From Plazaster borealis (taxonomy: Eukaryota; Echinodermata; Asteroidea; Forcipulatida; Labidiasteridae), in NCBI GenBank assembly GCA_021014325.1, contig CM037467.1, forward strand, positions 2,046,001 through 2,110,000: DNA of 64,000 bases, read 5' to 3'. Position numbers and translations under genes: made by a program. This document shows, piece after piece, positions 47,101 to 55,445 of the stretch. How positions within the stretch are numbered: position 1 is the stretch's first letter; each line of letters opens with the position of its first letter. The notes below the pieces were generated by a model that was given only the letters and a program-made list of their open reading frames with translations, did not search any database and had not been told where the DNA came from.

Positions 47101-49496
47101 TCAGCAGAGTGTGGGTTCGAATCCCAGTCGTGACACTTGTGTCCTTAAGCAAGACACTTAACCACATGCTTCGTCCTTCGGATGGGACGTTAAGCCGTAG
47201 GTCCCGTGTGTTGTGTAATGCACGTAAAAGAACCCAGTGCACTTTCAAAGAGAAAAAGTTCGCCCGGTGTTCCTGGTTTGATCGGCAGCATATTGCGCCA
47301 CAGCACCTTGTAAACCATTACATGGTGCTATGTAAAGGACTTGGTCTCATACTTCAAAACGTAGCTCCACAATACCTTGCAGGAAAATAATGAACGCTAA
47401 AAGCGCCTTGAGCGTCACTGAGTGACGGATATGTGCGCTATATAAGAAGCCACTATTATTATTATTATTATTATTATTAGTACACGGAACCTCGGCTTAA
47501 CATCCCATCCGAAGGACCAAGCAATTATGGTAAAGTATCTTGCTCAAGGACACAAGTGCCACGACCGGGACTTGAACCCACACTCTGTTGATCAGAAACA
47601 CCAGAGCTGGAATCCGGTGCATGCTCTCAACCGCTCGGCCACGACACGCCACTAAAATGTGAATGTTCTTGCTATTCTTTTTAGATTGCCTGGAACTGGT
47701 TGCCTGTAAATTGCCTCTTAAAGTGACATAATCCTTATAGTTGAGTAACAGTATGCTATTGGAATTCAAGTTACCTCTTCTTCTTCCTCTTTAGCGCACC
47801 AGAAAGCCTCCTGCTCCTGGCCAGCCCTCATCCCTTTCTTTGCCTTGGAGTTGTCCTTGACGATTAAGTCATCTTTACTTGCATACGCTAGCTGAAATCA
47901 TAAATAAAAATATAAAAAACTACTGAAGGGGCTTCAGTCATGACTGAAGGGGCTTCAGTCATGACTGAAGGGGCTTCAGTCATGTTTGATTTACAGAGAT
48001 GCCACTGTGGTAACGAAAAAAAACCTGAAAATTATTTTTCCTTAGACAAAAGCAGAAAGCCACTGAATGAATGTCGCAAGTGGTAACCATTGTGACAAAT
48101 TATCGCAGAGCAATCATCGCAGAGATGCCAACATTGAATTTCCAAAAAGAGTAGCATCGCCGAGCACTTTAGTTCAAGTCAGGCATACAGCTCACCAAGC
48201 CGTAAAAAGAGGAAAATTACGACATTTACGATATAAACTAATATTTTCAGCGAAAATCGCTTATTGCAAAGGGACTTGCTTTAGAGGCCAAACAATTATA
48301 CTTTTAATTCAGGCTTGATTTATATTAAAAAAAATTAAATTAAAAAAACCGGAAGTTGAGGTAACAATTTTTTAAAAACCGGAAATCCGGGTAAATCCAG
48401 GAAAGTGGCATATTTATCTGGATTTACCAAGGCAATTACCACCCATATGCCTCCATGAGTTGTATCAAGCTTGGGCCTTTTCCCAAACCTCAGCTTGGGC
48501 TCTGACATCAAACGGAGCCCGGAGCCAGAGGGGGAACCGAGGTTTGAAAAAAGCCCCGGGAGAAATTCATACCCGGCCTCATGCTTGAAACCAAACATAG
48601 TCTGGCACTTGTTATGCATCATGTTGATTGGTATTCATAACTGTAATGGGATACAGGGTATCTGCACAATTCAAAAAGTCAAATTTAAGACTTTCTAAGA
48701 CCCTTTTAATGCCACCTTGAACACACTTCAAGTTAAAAAAAAAAGGTGAATGAAGCAGGGGAGAAACAGCTATACCCACTCACACTTCGTGTTACTTTTT
48801 TACAAGCAGCGTAATTTGGTTCATTACATGTACATGCTTCATCCATTTGTTTAAGACCTCAAATAACTGAATTCAATACTTGTTAATGCTTCTTTAAAGG
48901 CACTGAACACGTTTGGTAATTGTCAAAGACCAGTGTTCTCACTTGGTGTATCCCAACATATGCATAAAATAACAAGCCTGTGAAAATTTGGGGTCAATTG
49001 GTCATCGAAGTTGCAAGAAAATGTTGAAAGAAAAAACACCCTTGTTGTGCTTTCAGATAGGAATATAAGGCTTCTTGCAAGAAGTCTTATTATTTTAGTG
49101 AGAAATTACCTCTTTCTCAAAAACTACGTTACTTCAGAGGAAGTCGTTTCTCACAATGTTTTATACTATCAACAGCTCTCCGTTTCTTGTTACCAAGTCA
49201 GTTTTTATGTTAATATACATTTTGAGTAATTACCAAACGTGTACAGTGCCTTTAAGAAGGCCTTAAATTTGGATAGTTCAATTTAAGACTTTTAAGTATC
49301 CGTAGAAACCTTGAGACCAAGTTGGTACCTGTTGCTGAGTCTCCTTGGCTAACACGCCATGCTCCCGGCTCATGTACTTTATGATCCGATCCAAGTTTGC
49401 CACTTGTTTCTGTTTGCGTACAGCTGTGATGGCCTCCCAGAGTTGCTGCACAATCTGGGGGTCGGACATCCGTCTTTTCACCAATACTGGTGCCAT
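35002..49496 (-). CDS. ZMYND11: Zinc finger MYND domain-containing protein 11 (BS69-like chromatin reader), 16 coding exons
   Basis: Exons, in coding order: 49329-49496, 47775-47891, 46427-46582, 45525-45608, 44115-44207, 43306-43449, 43040-43120, 42460-42578, 41536-41661, 40438-40558, 39102-39128, 38473-38541, 37580-37660, 36850-37056, 35880-36065, 35002-35124. They total 1902 bases (633 residues plus stop) with consistent phases. The order matches vertebrate ZMYND11: an N-terminal block starting MAPVLVKRR, a PHD finger (about 102-147), a bromodomain (about 176-254), a zinc-binding segment (255-281), PWWP (about 282-340), an acidic/Ser linker, a coiled coil (about 500-593) and MYND (594-633). 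The human protein reads H3.3K36me3 and acts as a nuclear transcription and splicing co-regulator; the same role is inferred here. The start is the ATG at 49496, which has strong Kozak context (AAGATGG), aligns with the human N terminus and is preceded by an acceptor at 49505. Confidence 0.97.
35174..35665 (-). mobile_element. Tandem dimer of the tRNA-derived SINE
   Basis: Two minus-strand copies in direct order, about 35174-35475 and 35480-35665. Each begins on the plus strand with AAGGGAAACTGACTGGGTAA (second copy ATGGGAAACTGACTGGGTAA) and carries the tRNA-like head. The second lacks its distal half. The array lies just upstream of the acceptor of the ZMYND11 MYND exon. Confidence 0.87.
37160..37258. 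repeat. 15-bp minisatellite, about 7 copies
   Basis: The unit AGGCAACCTCATCC repeats with small changes in the ZMYND11 intron between 37056 and 37580. There is no open-frame meaning on the gene strand. Confidence 0.9.
37795..37980. mobile_element. GGGCCC-family MITE
   Basis: It runs from GACCAAATTTCTGCTTAAGC to GCTCTATGAAATTGGGCCC, with AATACCAGTCACAAGTGG and TTTGGCTGGTAACC inside. It lies in a ZMYND11 intron. Confidence 0.83.
38275..38430 (+). mobile_element. tRNA-derived SINE, GTGGTTTAGTGG head
   Basis: A box GTGGTTTAGTGGTTAAGAC and a degenerate B box GGGTTTGAGTAA are followed by a body with CACGAAAGTACTGAGTATAC and CACATCGGTGTATGGGTAA. The same body forms both arms of the hairpin at 9709-9862. 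Confidence 0.8.
39102..39128 (-). CDS. ZMYND11: ZMYND11 27-base microexon
   Basis: Minus-strand acceptor TATTTAG, 27 bases encoding VEPKQSRLQ, then donor CAG|GTGAGA. It is phase 0 on both sides, so it can be skipped without breaking the frame. It sits in the low-complexity linker between PWWP and the coiled coil. The evidence is splice signals and phase only, so it could be an optional or spurious exon; leaving it out would give a 624-residue protein. Confidence 0.65.
39430..39990 (+). pseudogene. LINE C-terminal fragment split by a MITE
   Basis: In one frame the left part reads [20 protein letters not shown] and then [11 protein letters not shown], a typical LINE ORF2 tail. It stops at the left end of the MITE (39532-39905). 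The right part (39906 on) resumes with a degenerate SPLKTHL-type block. The nesting order is LINE first, MITE later. Confidence 0.75.
39532..39905 (+). mobile_element. MITE, TTAAAGGCACTG family, inserted in a LINE fragment
   Basis: The ends CTTAAAGGCACTGAACACG and GTGTACGATACCTTTAAG bound a copy nearly identical to 19317-19713, including AGGAATAAAAACTTCTTGCA. The close match of the two copies implies recent activity. Confidence 0.9.
39980..40173 (-). mobile_element. SINE fragment, CGTGTCGTGG-type tRNA head
   Basis: The minus strand reads GGCATGTCGTGGACGAGGGG, with the B box region GGTTTGTGTTTCGATC. It continues to GGACAGTTAGCCCTGGGTCC, as in the longer copy at 47047-47480. Confidence 0.8.
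40640..40950. mobile_element. MITE, CCCTTTAGAGACCA/GTGTCTCTAAATGG ends
   Basis: The left block CCCCTTTAGAGACCATTC and the right block GCCGCTGGTGTCTCTAAATG are inverted. A copy in the opposite orientation is at 62165-62460 (AACCCTTTAGAGACTATAGC ... GAATGGTCTC). The right-end block, TTTTGGTACAAGCCGTTTGT, also follows the tandem array at 890. Confidence 0.78.
41156..41520 (+). mobile_element. Degenerate tRNA-derived SINE with an insertion
   Basis: AAAATAGGGAGACCATGAAC and GGATAGCTCAATTGGGGGAG form the left part. The B box side (GGTTCAAGTCCC, then TTTGTTCAACCCC) resumes at about 41450. The ~225 bases between hold two similar blocks around AAGGGAACATTGGC and TGGATATTCAG. Confidence 0.75.
41688..42400 (-). 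repeat. Minisatellite array B, ~110-bp unit, about 7 copies
   Basis: The plus-strand core AACCCTCCTACTGTCTGACC is the inverse of the array A core. It recurs near 41688, 41790, 41901, 42013, 42126, 42236 and 42345 in the ZMYND11 intron between the PWWP exon and the following exon. It ends 60 bases from the PWWP exon. Confidence 0.93.
42460..42578 (-). CDS. ZMYND11: ZMYND11 PWWP exon
   Basis: It encodes residues 282-320 plus two bases. The core is [16 protein letters not shown] followed by VDVRFFG. The aromatic residues (W289, F295, F297, W298 and the downstream FF) are those expected to form the cage for trimethylated H3K36. The next exon (41536-41661) continues with [13 protein letters not shown], as in the human protein. 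Confidence 0.95.
42636..43024. mobile_element. Two CAGAGCTGCCAAC MITE copies in tandem
   Basis: GCAGAGCTGCCAACATTTGC opens the block. The inverse AGTTGGCAGCTCTGC occurs mid-way (about 42819-42834) and a decayed AGAGTTGGCAGCTGTT closes it, 16 bases from the ZMYND11 exon at 43040. ATCAGGGAGAT repeats fill the interior. Confidence 0.83.
43306..44207 (-). CDS. ZMYND11: ZMYND11 bromodomain exons
   Basis: Two exons (44115-44207 and 43306-43449) encode the body of the bromodomain. Recognisable parts are [18 protein letters not shown] and the block ending [16 protein letters not shown]. The acetyl-lysine-binding Asn of canonical bromodomains (the YN step before helix C) reads YYG here, as it reads FYG in human ZMYND11. 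The pocket is therefore expected not to bind acetyl-lysine in the usual way. The ~665-base intron holds a partial MITE copy (43890-44073). Confidence 0.94.
45682..46395. mobile_element. AGGGCTCGAAATT MITE interrupted by a SINE
   Basis: The left part (45682-46005) opens AGGGCTCGAAATTAACACTG and reaches CCCTGCGGTCTTGTGGATAT. The right end CCCAAATTCGAGCCCTGC follows at about 46375. The SINE (46007-46363, minus) lies between, so it inserted into the MITE. Confidence 0.85.
46007..46363 (-). mobile_element. Full-length SINE, tRNA head and (TAA)n tail
   Basis: Minus strand: head GATGTCGTGGCCGAGCCGTT, B box GGGTTCGAATTCCGG, body with GGTATAAATGGGTACCTGCG and AGCTGAGAAATG, 3' end GCGCTATATAAGAACTTG, then the tail of AAT triplets at 46007-46029. 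Confidence 0.88.
46427..46582 (-). CDS. ZMYND11: ZMYND11 PHD-finger exon
   Basis: It encodes residues 96-147 in one phase-0 exon. The zinc ligands are visible as C104-x2-C107, C116-x2-C119, H124-x2-C127 and C143-x2-C146, with the expected Trp two residues before the last pair. The acceptor is GTTGTTTAG and the donor is AAG|GTAAGG. Confidence 0.96.
47047..47653. mobile_element. Two SINEs of one family tail to tail across an (ATT)n run
   Basis: The plus-strand copy 47047-47480 is complete: head GTGTCGTGGCCGAGCGGATA, B box GGGTTCGAATCCC, 3' end GCGCTATATAAGAAGCCAC, then an ATT-triplet tail. A minus-strand partial copy follows at once (47482-47653), ending in the inverse head GCGGTTGAGAGC... GTGTCG. 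The open frames here are repeat-derived. Confidence 0.9.
48893..49255 (+). mobile_element. MITE, TTAAAGGCACTG family, ZMYND11 intron 1
   Basis: The ends TTTAAAGGCACTGAACACGT and CGTGTACAGTGCCTTTAAG bound it. It has a 13-base deletion near TTGTTGTGCTTTCAG relative to the other copies. It lies 74 bases from the donor of the first coding exon. Confidence 0.9.
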
Positions 49497-50529
49497 CTTA
49501 ACTTGCTATACAAATAACAAAAAAAGAAAAGAAAAATCACAATCGATACAAAATAATTTAAGCTTAGTCGTCAACGTACACGTAAACACACACTGTTTTT
49601 GTTACTTGTTGTACTTGTTGTAGGTGTTACTTTGTTCACTCGTCTATTGTAAAGCTGTTGTTTTGTTTCGTTTTGTAGGCTGTTCCTTGACAAGCCCCGC
49701 TTTTTGGAACGTGCCTCCGCATTCATATAATTATAATTGACTGTACTTTTTGATGATGAAATGTGGTAATAAACGTTGCTTTGAATTGAATTATGAAGCA
49801 CTCAATGACATCAAAGTGCTGAATAAACAAATTGTTAACTCTTCTTCATTACACGATTTTATTTCACAGTATTATGCTCACCTTTTTTATTTTTCTATAT
49901 TACTATGGTATTTGGTCCTTAGAAAAAAAAGTAGGAACCTTTTATAGGTACAAGGGCTGACTCCACATGTACACCTGGTGTAGGCTGTAATAGACTTTTA
50001 ACGACTTATTAATTTATAAAAAAATCTGTTTTTTTCCAAGGGTCCCAAAAATCGGAAAACAGACTGAAGTAGGAAGAATATCATGCCCGTATATATCAAT
50101 AAGCAGACGATGGGAATCTTTGTATAGCTCAGTAAAAACTGTAGAATCCAACGGCTGAATTTGTAGTTTTATATTTATCAGTTGACTAAACAAATTTTGG
50201 TTACAGGTCAGGACAATTATTTTTACTCCTCAGTCTAAGCATGAGTACATTGATAAAGGGAGCTAAACAAACATTCTGTATTCAGCGTTCTCCCTTAACA
50301 GTGGTCCGTTGGCCAAATGCCAGTTAAAACACCTGAGGACCAGTCAAAAGTCTCTCTAAGTGGTCCGGCTGGCTAGTTCAGTGTTGAAAAGCATTCCTAT
50401 TACCTACATTACGGACTACTGAACAAGCTGGTAGACTAGTGAAATGACAAGCTAACTAGTCCCGCTGGCTATTCACTAGAAATGTTAATGGCAAACCCTG
50501 GTATTTGTTTTTAAAATAATTTTGGGGGT

Positions 50530-51040
50530 TGTGTAGTGTGACACAACTGTGCACAGAACGGTTTAATATGTCGTGTGTATTGTGTCTAGATGAATTCTTC
50601 CATGATATTGCAGGATGGCATTATTTACATTATCATTTGAAACCACAGCAGATAATATTGAATGGTCAGACAGTAGGAGGGTCGACTGTGCACTGCGTAG
50701 AAGATGCAGTCACCACACGATTTAATATTGCAGGCTGGCATAATTTATCATTAAAACCACAGTGGATGGTATTGAATGGCCAGACAGTAGGAGAGTTGAC
50801 TGCGTACTGTGTAGATTCAGTCATCACATCCTGTATCATATTACAAGCTGGCATAGTTTACATGTACTTATCATTCAAAACCACAGTGGATGATATTGAA
50901 TGATCAGACAGTAGGAGGGTTGACTGTGTACTGTGTAGATGCAGTCACCACATGATATCCTATTGCAGGCCGACATAGTTTAGCTACATGTATCATTCAA
51001 ACCCACAGTGGATGATATTGAATGATCAGTCAGCACTCAG
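50530..51040 (+). repeat. Minisatellite array C, ~118-bp unit, about 3.5 copies, with leader
   Basis: The cores GGTCAGACAGTAGGAGGGTC (about 50665), GGCCAGACAGTAGGAGAG (about 50780), GATCAGACAGTAGGAGGG (about 50901) and a decayed one near 51023. The leader CAACTGTGCACAGAACGG matches that of array A (12640). Confidence 0.92.
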
Positions 51041-51469
51041 CAGGAGGGGCTAGAGTTAGTTTTAGCTTTTAAATAGATGATGGAGTACTTTTAAGAACCT
51101 TTTTAAACCTGGAAGTTTTGAATAAGTTACGAGTGCAACTTTTTGCAAACATTAAATTTAACCAGGAAATGAGACCCAATTATTTTGCTGCACTGAGTGA
51201 GTATGGTGGCTCCACAGAGCCTACTCGAACTTCAGTAAATTGAGCAAGTCTTGCATGGAAACCCTCCCTTGTTACCAAAGATTGTTTGGATGTAAACAAC
51301 CACTGGTGACCTAATTATTTGACCACTCAAGCATGAAGCAGACATTCTTACACATAATGTACATTATTTTCTGGGGCCAATTTTATAAACTATATTATCA
51401 CCCCCAAGATTTTTTTTTTTTAGAGCAAACTAAGTAGAAACTAGACCTTGAGTTTTTGTCTACTACAAA

Positions 51470-53632
51470 AACACGGTGTTCGTGGTGAGTGATTGAATGA
51501 ATAGGTCATTATACCTTATCAATCCAATTCCTGGTTCAGGAGTTATGAATTTTTCAAAAATTAAACATCAACTTCCGGTTTTGACCGGAAGTCAAGGTCA
51601 AATAGGGTCACATTTTTTATAGCGCGTGATTAGTTTTTGACTACCTTTTAGATGGTTTAGGTTTTTTTACATTGATCATGAATGCAGCTGATATGGTAGT
51701 GTTGGTGCAAGACGTTGTTACTTATAGACTGTGCAAGTCTCACGCGTATTCGAACATCTGGGACCATTGTGGTCCCAACCTTAAGGAGTTTTACGTGGGC
51801 CGGATTTTCTTTTAGTCAAGTACTTTTATTTAAAGAAGTTTCTGGCCATGAAAATTATATATGTTGTTGGGAACGTGAAATGTTCAGTAGTTTTAAAGAT
51901 AATTAATAAGATAAGATATTACCGGAAGTCAAGGTCAAAGAGTGTAAGGTGTTGTGTAGCGTTCGTCGAACTTTAAATGAGCTATCCGATGATGTGTAGA
52001 TAGTAAAAATCAAATAAATGGTTCCCGAGTTATGAATTTTATAACGATAAATTTTGATTTATTATAATTCGATGCCCGATGACGTCATTAAGACGTCATT
52101 AAGTTTGTATTGTCTTGATACTAAGGTTCAACTATCCTATGAGTTTCAATGTTAAATTCAATTTCAATCTTGAGTTATTTCGTAGATAAGCCCCCAAAAC
52201 GATTCTATTATCAGCGCTGTTTATTCAACGAAAGAGGGCGCTGTTGAAATATTTTGTTTGCCGCTGCCAGATCTAACAAACAAGGACGGCGACAGTACAC
52301 ACAGTCAGCGCAGGAACTGTAGCTTGCATGAGTTTCAACGTTATGGGTACATAATGCTTTGTCAATTATGAATTTTACAAATATAAAATTTTGATTTATT
52401 ATAATTCGATGCCCGATGACGTCATCAAGACGTCATTAAGTTTGTGTTGTCTTGATACTGAGGTTCAACTATCCTATGAGTTTCAATGTTCAATTCAATT
52501 TCAATCTTGAGTTATTTCGTAGATAAGCCCCCCAAAACGATTCTATTATCAGCGCTGTTTATTTAATATTCAACGAAAGAGGGCGCTGTTGATTATGTTG
52601 TTTGCCGCTGCCACATCTAACAAACAAGGACGGTGACAGTACACACAGTCAGCGCGTGAACTGTAGCTTGCATGAGTTTTAACGTTATGGGTACATAATG
52701 CTTTGTCAATTAAAGTGGAGGGGGGGTACCAGTGGGAAGGTGCCCATCGTTGTCCGCTTTTGACAAGATGTTCAAGGTTAAAATGTTGTTATCTCTGTGC
52801 AAAAGTTTAAGAGGGATTGCTGTTCTACAATCTGATACAAAAATTATGCTGAAATGATCAGTAGTTTTAAAGATATGAATACGATAAGATATTACGAAAT
52901 TTTAAACTTCCGTTTTGAACCAAAAATAAGTTAAAATATTGTACGGGTTTTGTGAAGCGTTTGTCAAACTTTTGACGACCTATCCGATGATGTGTAGATT
53001 GCCAAAATCCGAATTATAGTTTTTGCGTTATGATTTTTACAAATATTAAACTTTGACTTATTGTAATTTAATGCCCGATGACGTCATCATGACGTAATTA
53101 AGTATGTGTTGTCTCGATACTGAAGTTCAACTATCTATTGAGTTTTAATATTCAATTCAATCTCAATCTTGAGTTATTCCGTAGATAAGCTCGAAAGTTT
53201 TTTGACGAAAAAAAAACGAAGGTGAACTTCGACCCAGGGTAACGACCCGGAAGCTAGGGTCGTACAATTTCGGCGTTAACTTTTCAAATGTTGCCCCAAC
53301 CTTGGTCTATCAGATGCAAAAACTTTGAACATCATAGCTTTCATATTCGTTGAGATACAGCAAAAAGCAAAAGGTCATTTTTCAACTTTAAAAACCCTGT
53401 AATTCAACACCTGATGACGTCATCATGACGTAATGACAACTGTGCCGTCTTCGTATTGAGGTTCAATTATCTGATGAGTTTCAAGGTTCAACTCAGTTTC
53501 AATCTTGAGTTATGATCCAGAGATGAGTTGAGTGGAAGAAGAAGAAGGAGAAGAAAAAAAACAAAAAAACAAAAAAAAACCGGAACAATAACAAAGAGGT
53601 GTTCGTGCTCATATTGCACGAACACCTAATAA
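51470..53632. mobile_element. Modular ~2.2-kb repeat element with CACGAACACC terminal hairpin
   Basis: The left edge is near ACACGGTGTTCGTGGTGAG and the right end is the hairpin AGGTGTTCGTGC / GCACGAACACCT (loop TCATATT), followed by TAATAA. Inside, a module with GATGCCCGATGACGTCAT and TTTCAATCTTGAGTTAT occurs four times (about 52055, 52395, 53070, 53405). The first two are part of a ~342-base tandem duplication including AGGGCGCTGTTGA and CAGCGCTGTTTATT. No transposase frame was seen. Confidence 0.75.
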
Positions 53633-54218
53633 ATGTCTGAATGAATTCCCTTTAACTTTATCCAAAGATCATCGGTTCATAAATGTCAAAATTCTTTATC
53701 TTTCTTTCCTCAGTGTCACGTAAACTCTTTTTGTACAGAGCATGTACATGTGTGGCACTCCAAAGTGCTTGGGCTTCTCCGATCTTTCCACTGACTCCAA
53801 ATTGAGAGGAATGCATTACACTGCAACGTTATTTCACAACATTTTGAAAGATCGGGTCTTTCTCTTTCTGTAAAGTATTGTAAACTTGGGTATGGAGGGT
53901 GTACATGGACAAAACTACAGCTTTACAGTAAAAGGCCATATTCTTTGGGCTTCAGTGCTTTTTTTGTGAGATCTTGGTTGTTGAATGTCGCTTGTGGCAT
54001 GTAGGCCTATAGTAACGGGTACATGTATGGAATGGGTTAAAGTTCACACTTCTTTCACAAGTTAGCCTCAAGCAATGTTTGTGGGAACCAAAGTTTGGAA
54101 TACATGTACGTAGCGACTTTAACAGTTTATTTTGACTTGACAAACTTGAAACAAGAAACCGAGTGTTGGGAGACAGTTTTCTCCAACATAGCAGTAAATC
54201 AGACAGAAATATTGCTCA

Positions 54219-54437
54219 GGACAATACTGCATAGGTATCCAGTTGATTCAAAATAAGCTCTCAGATTCAAAACTGTTGCTAAGTTCTTTATATTTGACGT
54301 TGTTGTTGTTGTTTTGGGTTTTTTTTTTGGGACAATACTGCATAGGTATCCAGTTGATTCAAAATAAGCTCTCAGATTCAAAACTGTTGATAAGTTCTTT
54401 ACATTTGACGTTGTTGTTGTTGTTTTGGGTTTTTTAA
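54219..54437. repeat. Recent ~110-bp tandem duplication
   Basis: GACAATACTGCATAGGTATC, through CAAAATAAGCTCTCAG to GACGTTGTTGTTGTTGTTTT, occurs twice in a row with about three differences, separated by a T-rich run. The near identity implies a recent duplication. Confidence 0.93.
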
Positions 54438-54485
54438 TCATGGCAAAACCTCCTCAAACCAACTCAAAAGTGTTCAGTAGCCGAT

Positions 54486-54650
54486 TTCATGAAAAGCTAG
54501 GATTAATCCTATCTCGATTTAGGACGAGTAACTCGTCCTAACTTTAGGATTAATCTTAAGGTTTACATGTTACAGTGCAAGGCTGGGACTCGTCCTAAGT
54601 CCTAAGATTAATCCTAAGTTAGGAAGAATTTGGTGAAATCGACGGCAGGG
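54486..54650. mobile_element. Palindromic MITE, GATTTCATGAA / GGTGAAATC ends
   Basis: TAGGATTAATCCTA and GACTCGTCCTAAGTCCTAAG blocks are arranged so that the halves fold on each other. The outer ends CCGATTTCATGAAAAGCTAG and TTTGGTGAAATCGACGG pair imperfectly. Confidence 0.75.
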
Positions 54651-55129
54651 TTGAGAGTCAATGCTGACATAATGGTCTCAATCCAGGATCCAAATTTTAT
54701 AAAGGATACAGGATTGGCATTGGCAGAGCTGACAAAATAGTCGCAGCAGTGTTCATGTTTTGTGTGATCGACAATATACATGAAATAACAAACCTGTGAA
54801 AATTTGGGCTTAATCCGTTGTGTGAGTCAGGAGAAAGTAGTAAAAAACCCAGGTTAGCATGTACATGTAAACACACTGTCCTTAATTTTGGTTGTAACAA
54901 CCAAAATCAGCTGATTGCATTTTTTGTTTAGGTTTTCAGATACGGTTTTCTCAAATATGACTTCATTTCAGAGGTAAATATTTCACAGAAAAAATGTTTC
55001 TATTATGAAATTCATAATCAGTAAGCTTCCAGACTAAAATTAAACAATGATTTGTTTTTATCCTTATTAAATCTATCACACCCAAATTTACGATACAACC
55101 TTTGTTAAACCCCAAAATATGTTTAAAAA

Positions 55130-55445
55130 TTTACCCAGTCAGTTTCCCTTGTGGTTTATAACTTGATATTTGAAACAATAAGTTACATCCCCGAAGTTAT
55201 TCCCCTGGCTGCCGCTTCCCAGGTTGTATCGTAAACTTGGGTGTGATCCCTGGCTAAACGGTAGCTAGGCCTAACGGTTGCATGGCTTCTGAATGGAACC
55301 CCCGAACAAAGATATTGACAAAATAGGGAGACTGCCAAGATAGGGCTTTGAGATAGCTCAGTTGGTAGAGCGCCGGCACGTTAATCTGGAGGTCGCAGGT
55401 TTGAGTGCCGCTTTAGTAAATTTTCTTTGTTAAACCCCAAATTAT
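55130..55445 (+). mobile_element. tRNA-derived SINE, longest copy
   Basis: It runs from TTTACCCAGTCAGTTTCCCT through CTTCCCAGGTTGTATCGTAA and GGGTGTGATCCCTGGCTA to the tRNA-like head AGATAGCTCAGTTGGTAGAG, a degraded B box GGTTTGAGTGCCGC and the tail TTTCTTTGTTAAACCCCAAA. The head could fold like a tRNA with anticodon loop ACGTTAA, so it is a SINE head, not a working tRNA gene. Confidence 0.88.

Noticed and set aside
47047..47135. Possible class II tRNA (Leu/Ser type)
   Set aside because: It recurs with a fixed body and triplet tail in at least five places here, so it is a SINE head.
55360..55425. Possible tRNA gene (A and B boxes, cloverleaf-like)
   Set aside because: The head is part of a repeated ~310-bp SINE, the anticodon loop is ACGTTAA with C at position 33, and the T arm is degraded. 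The same applies to the tRNA-like segments at 1800, 17767, 32500, 32650, 35260 and 35560.
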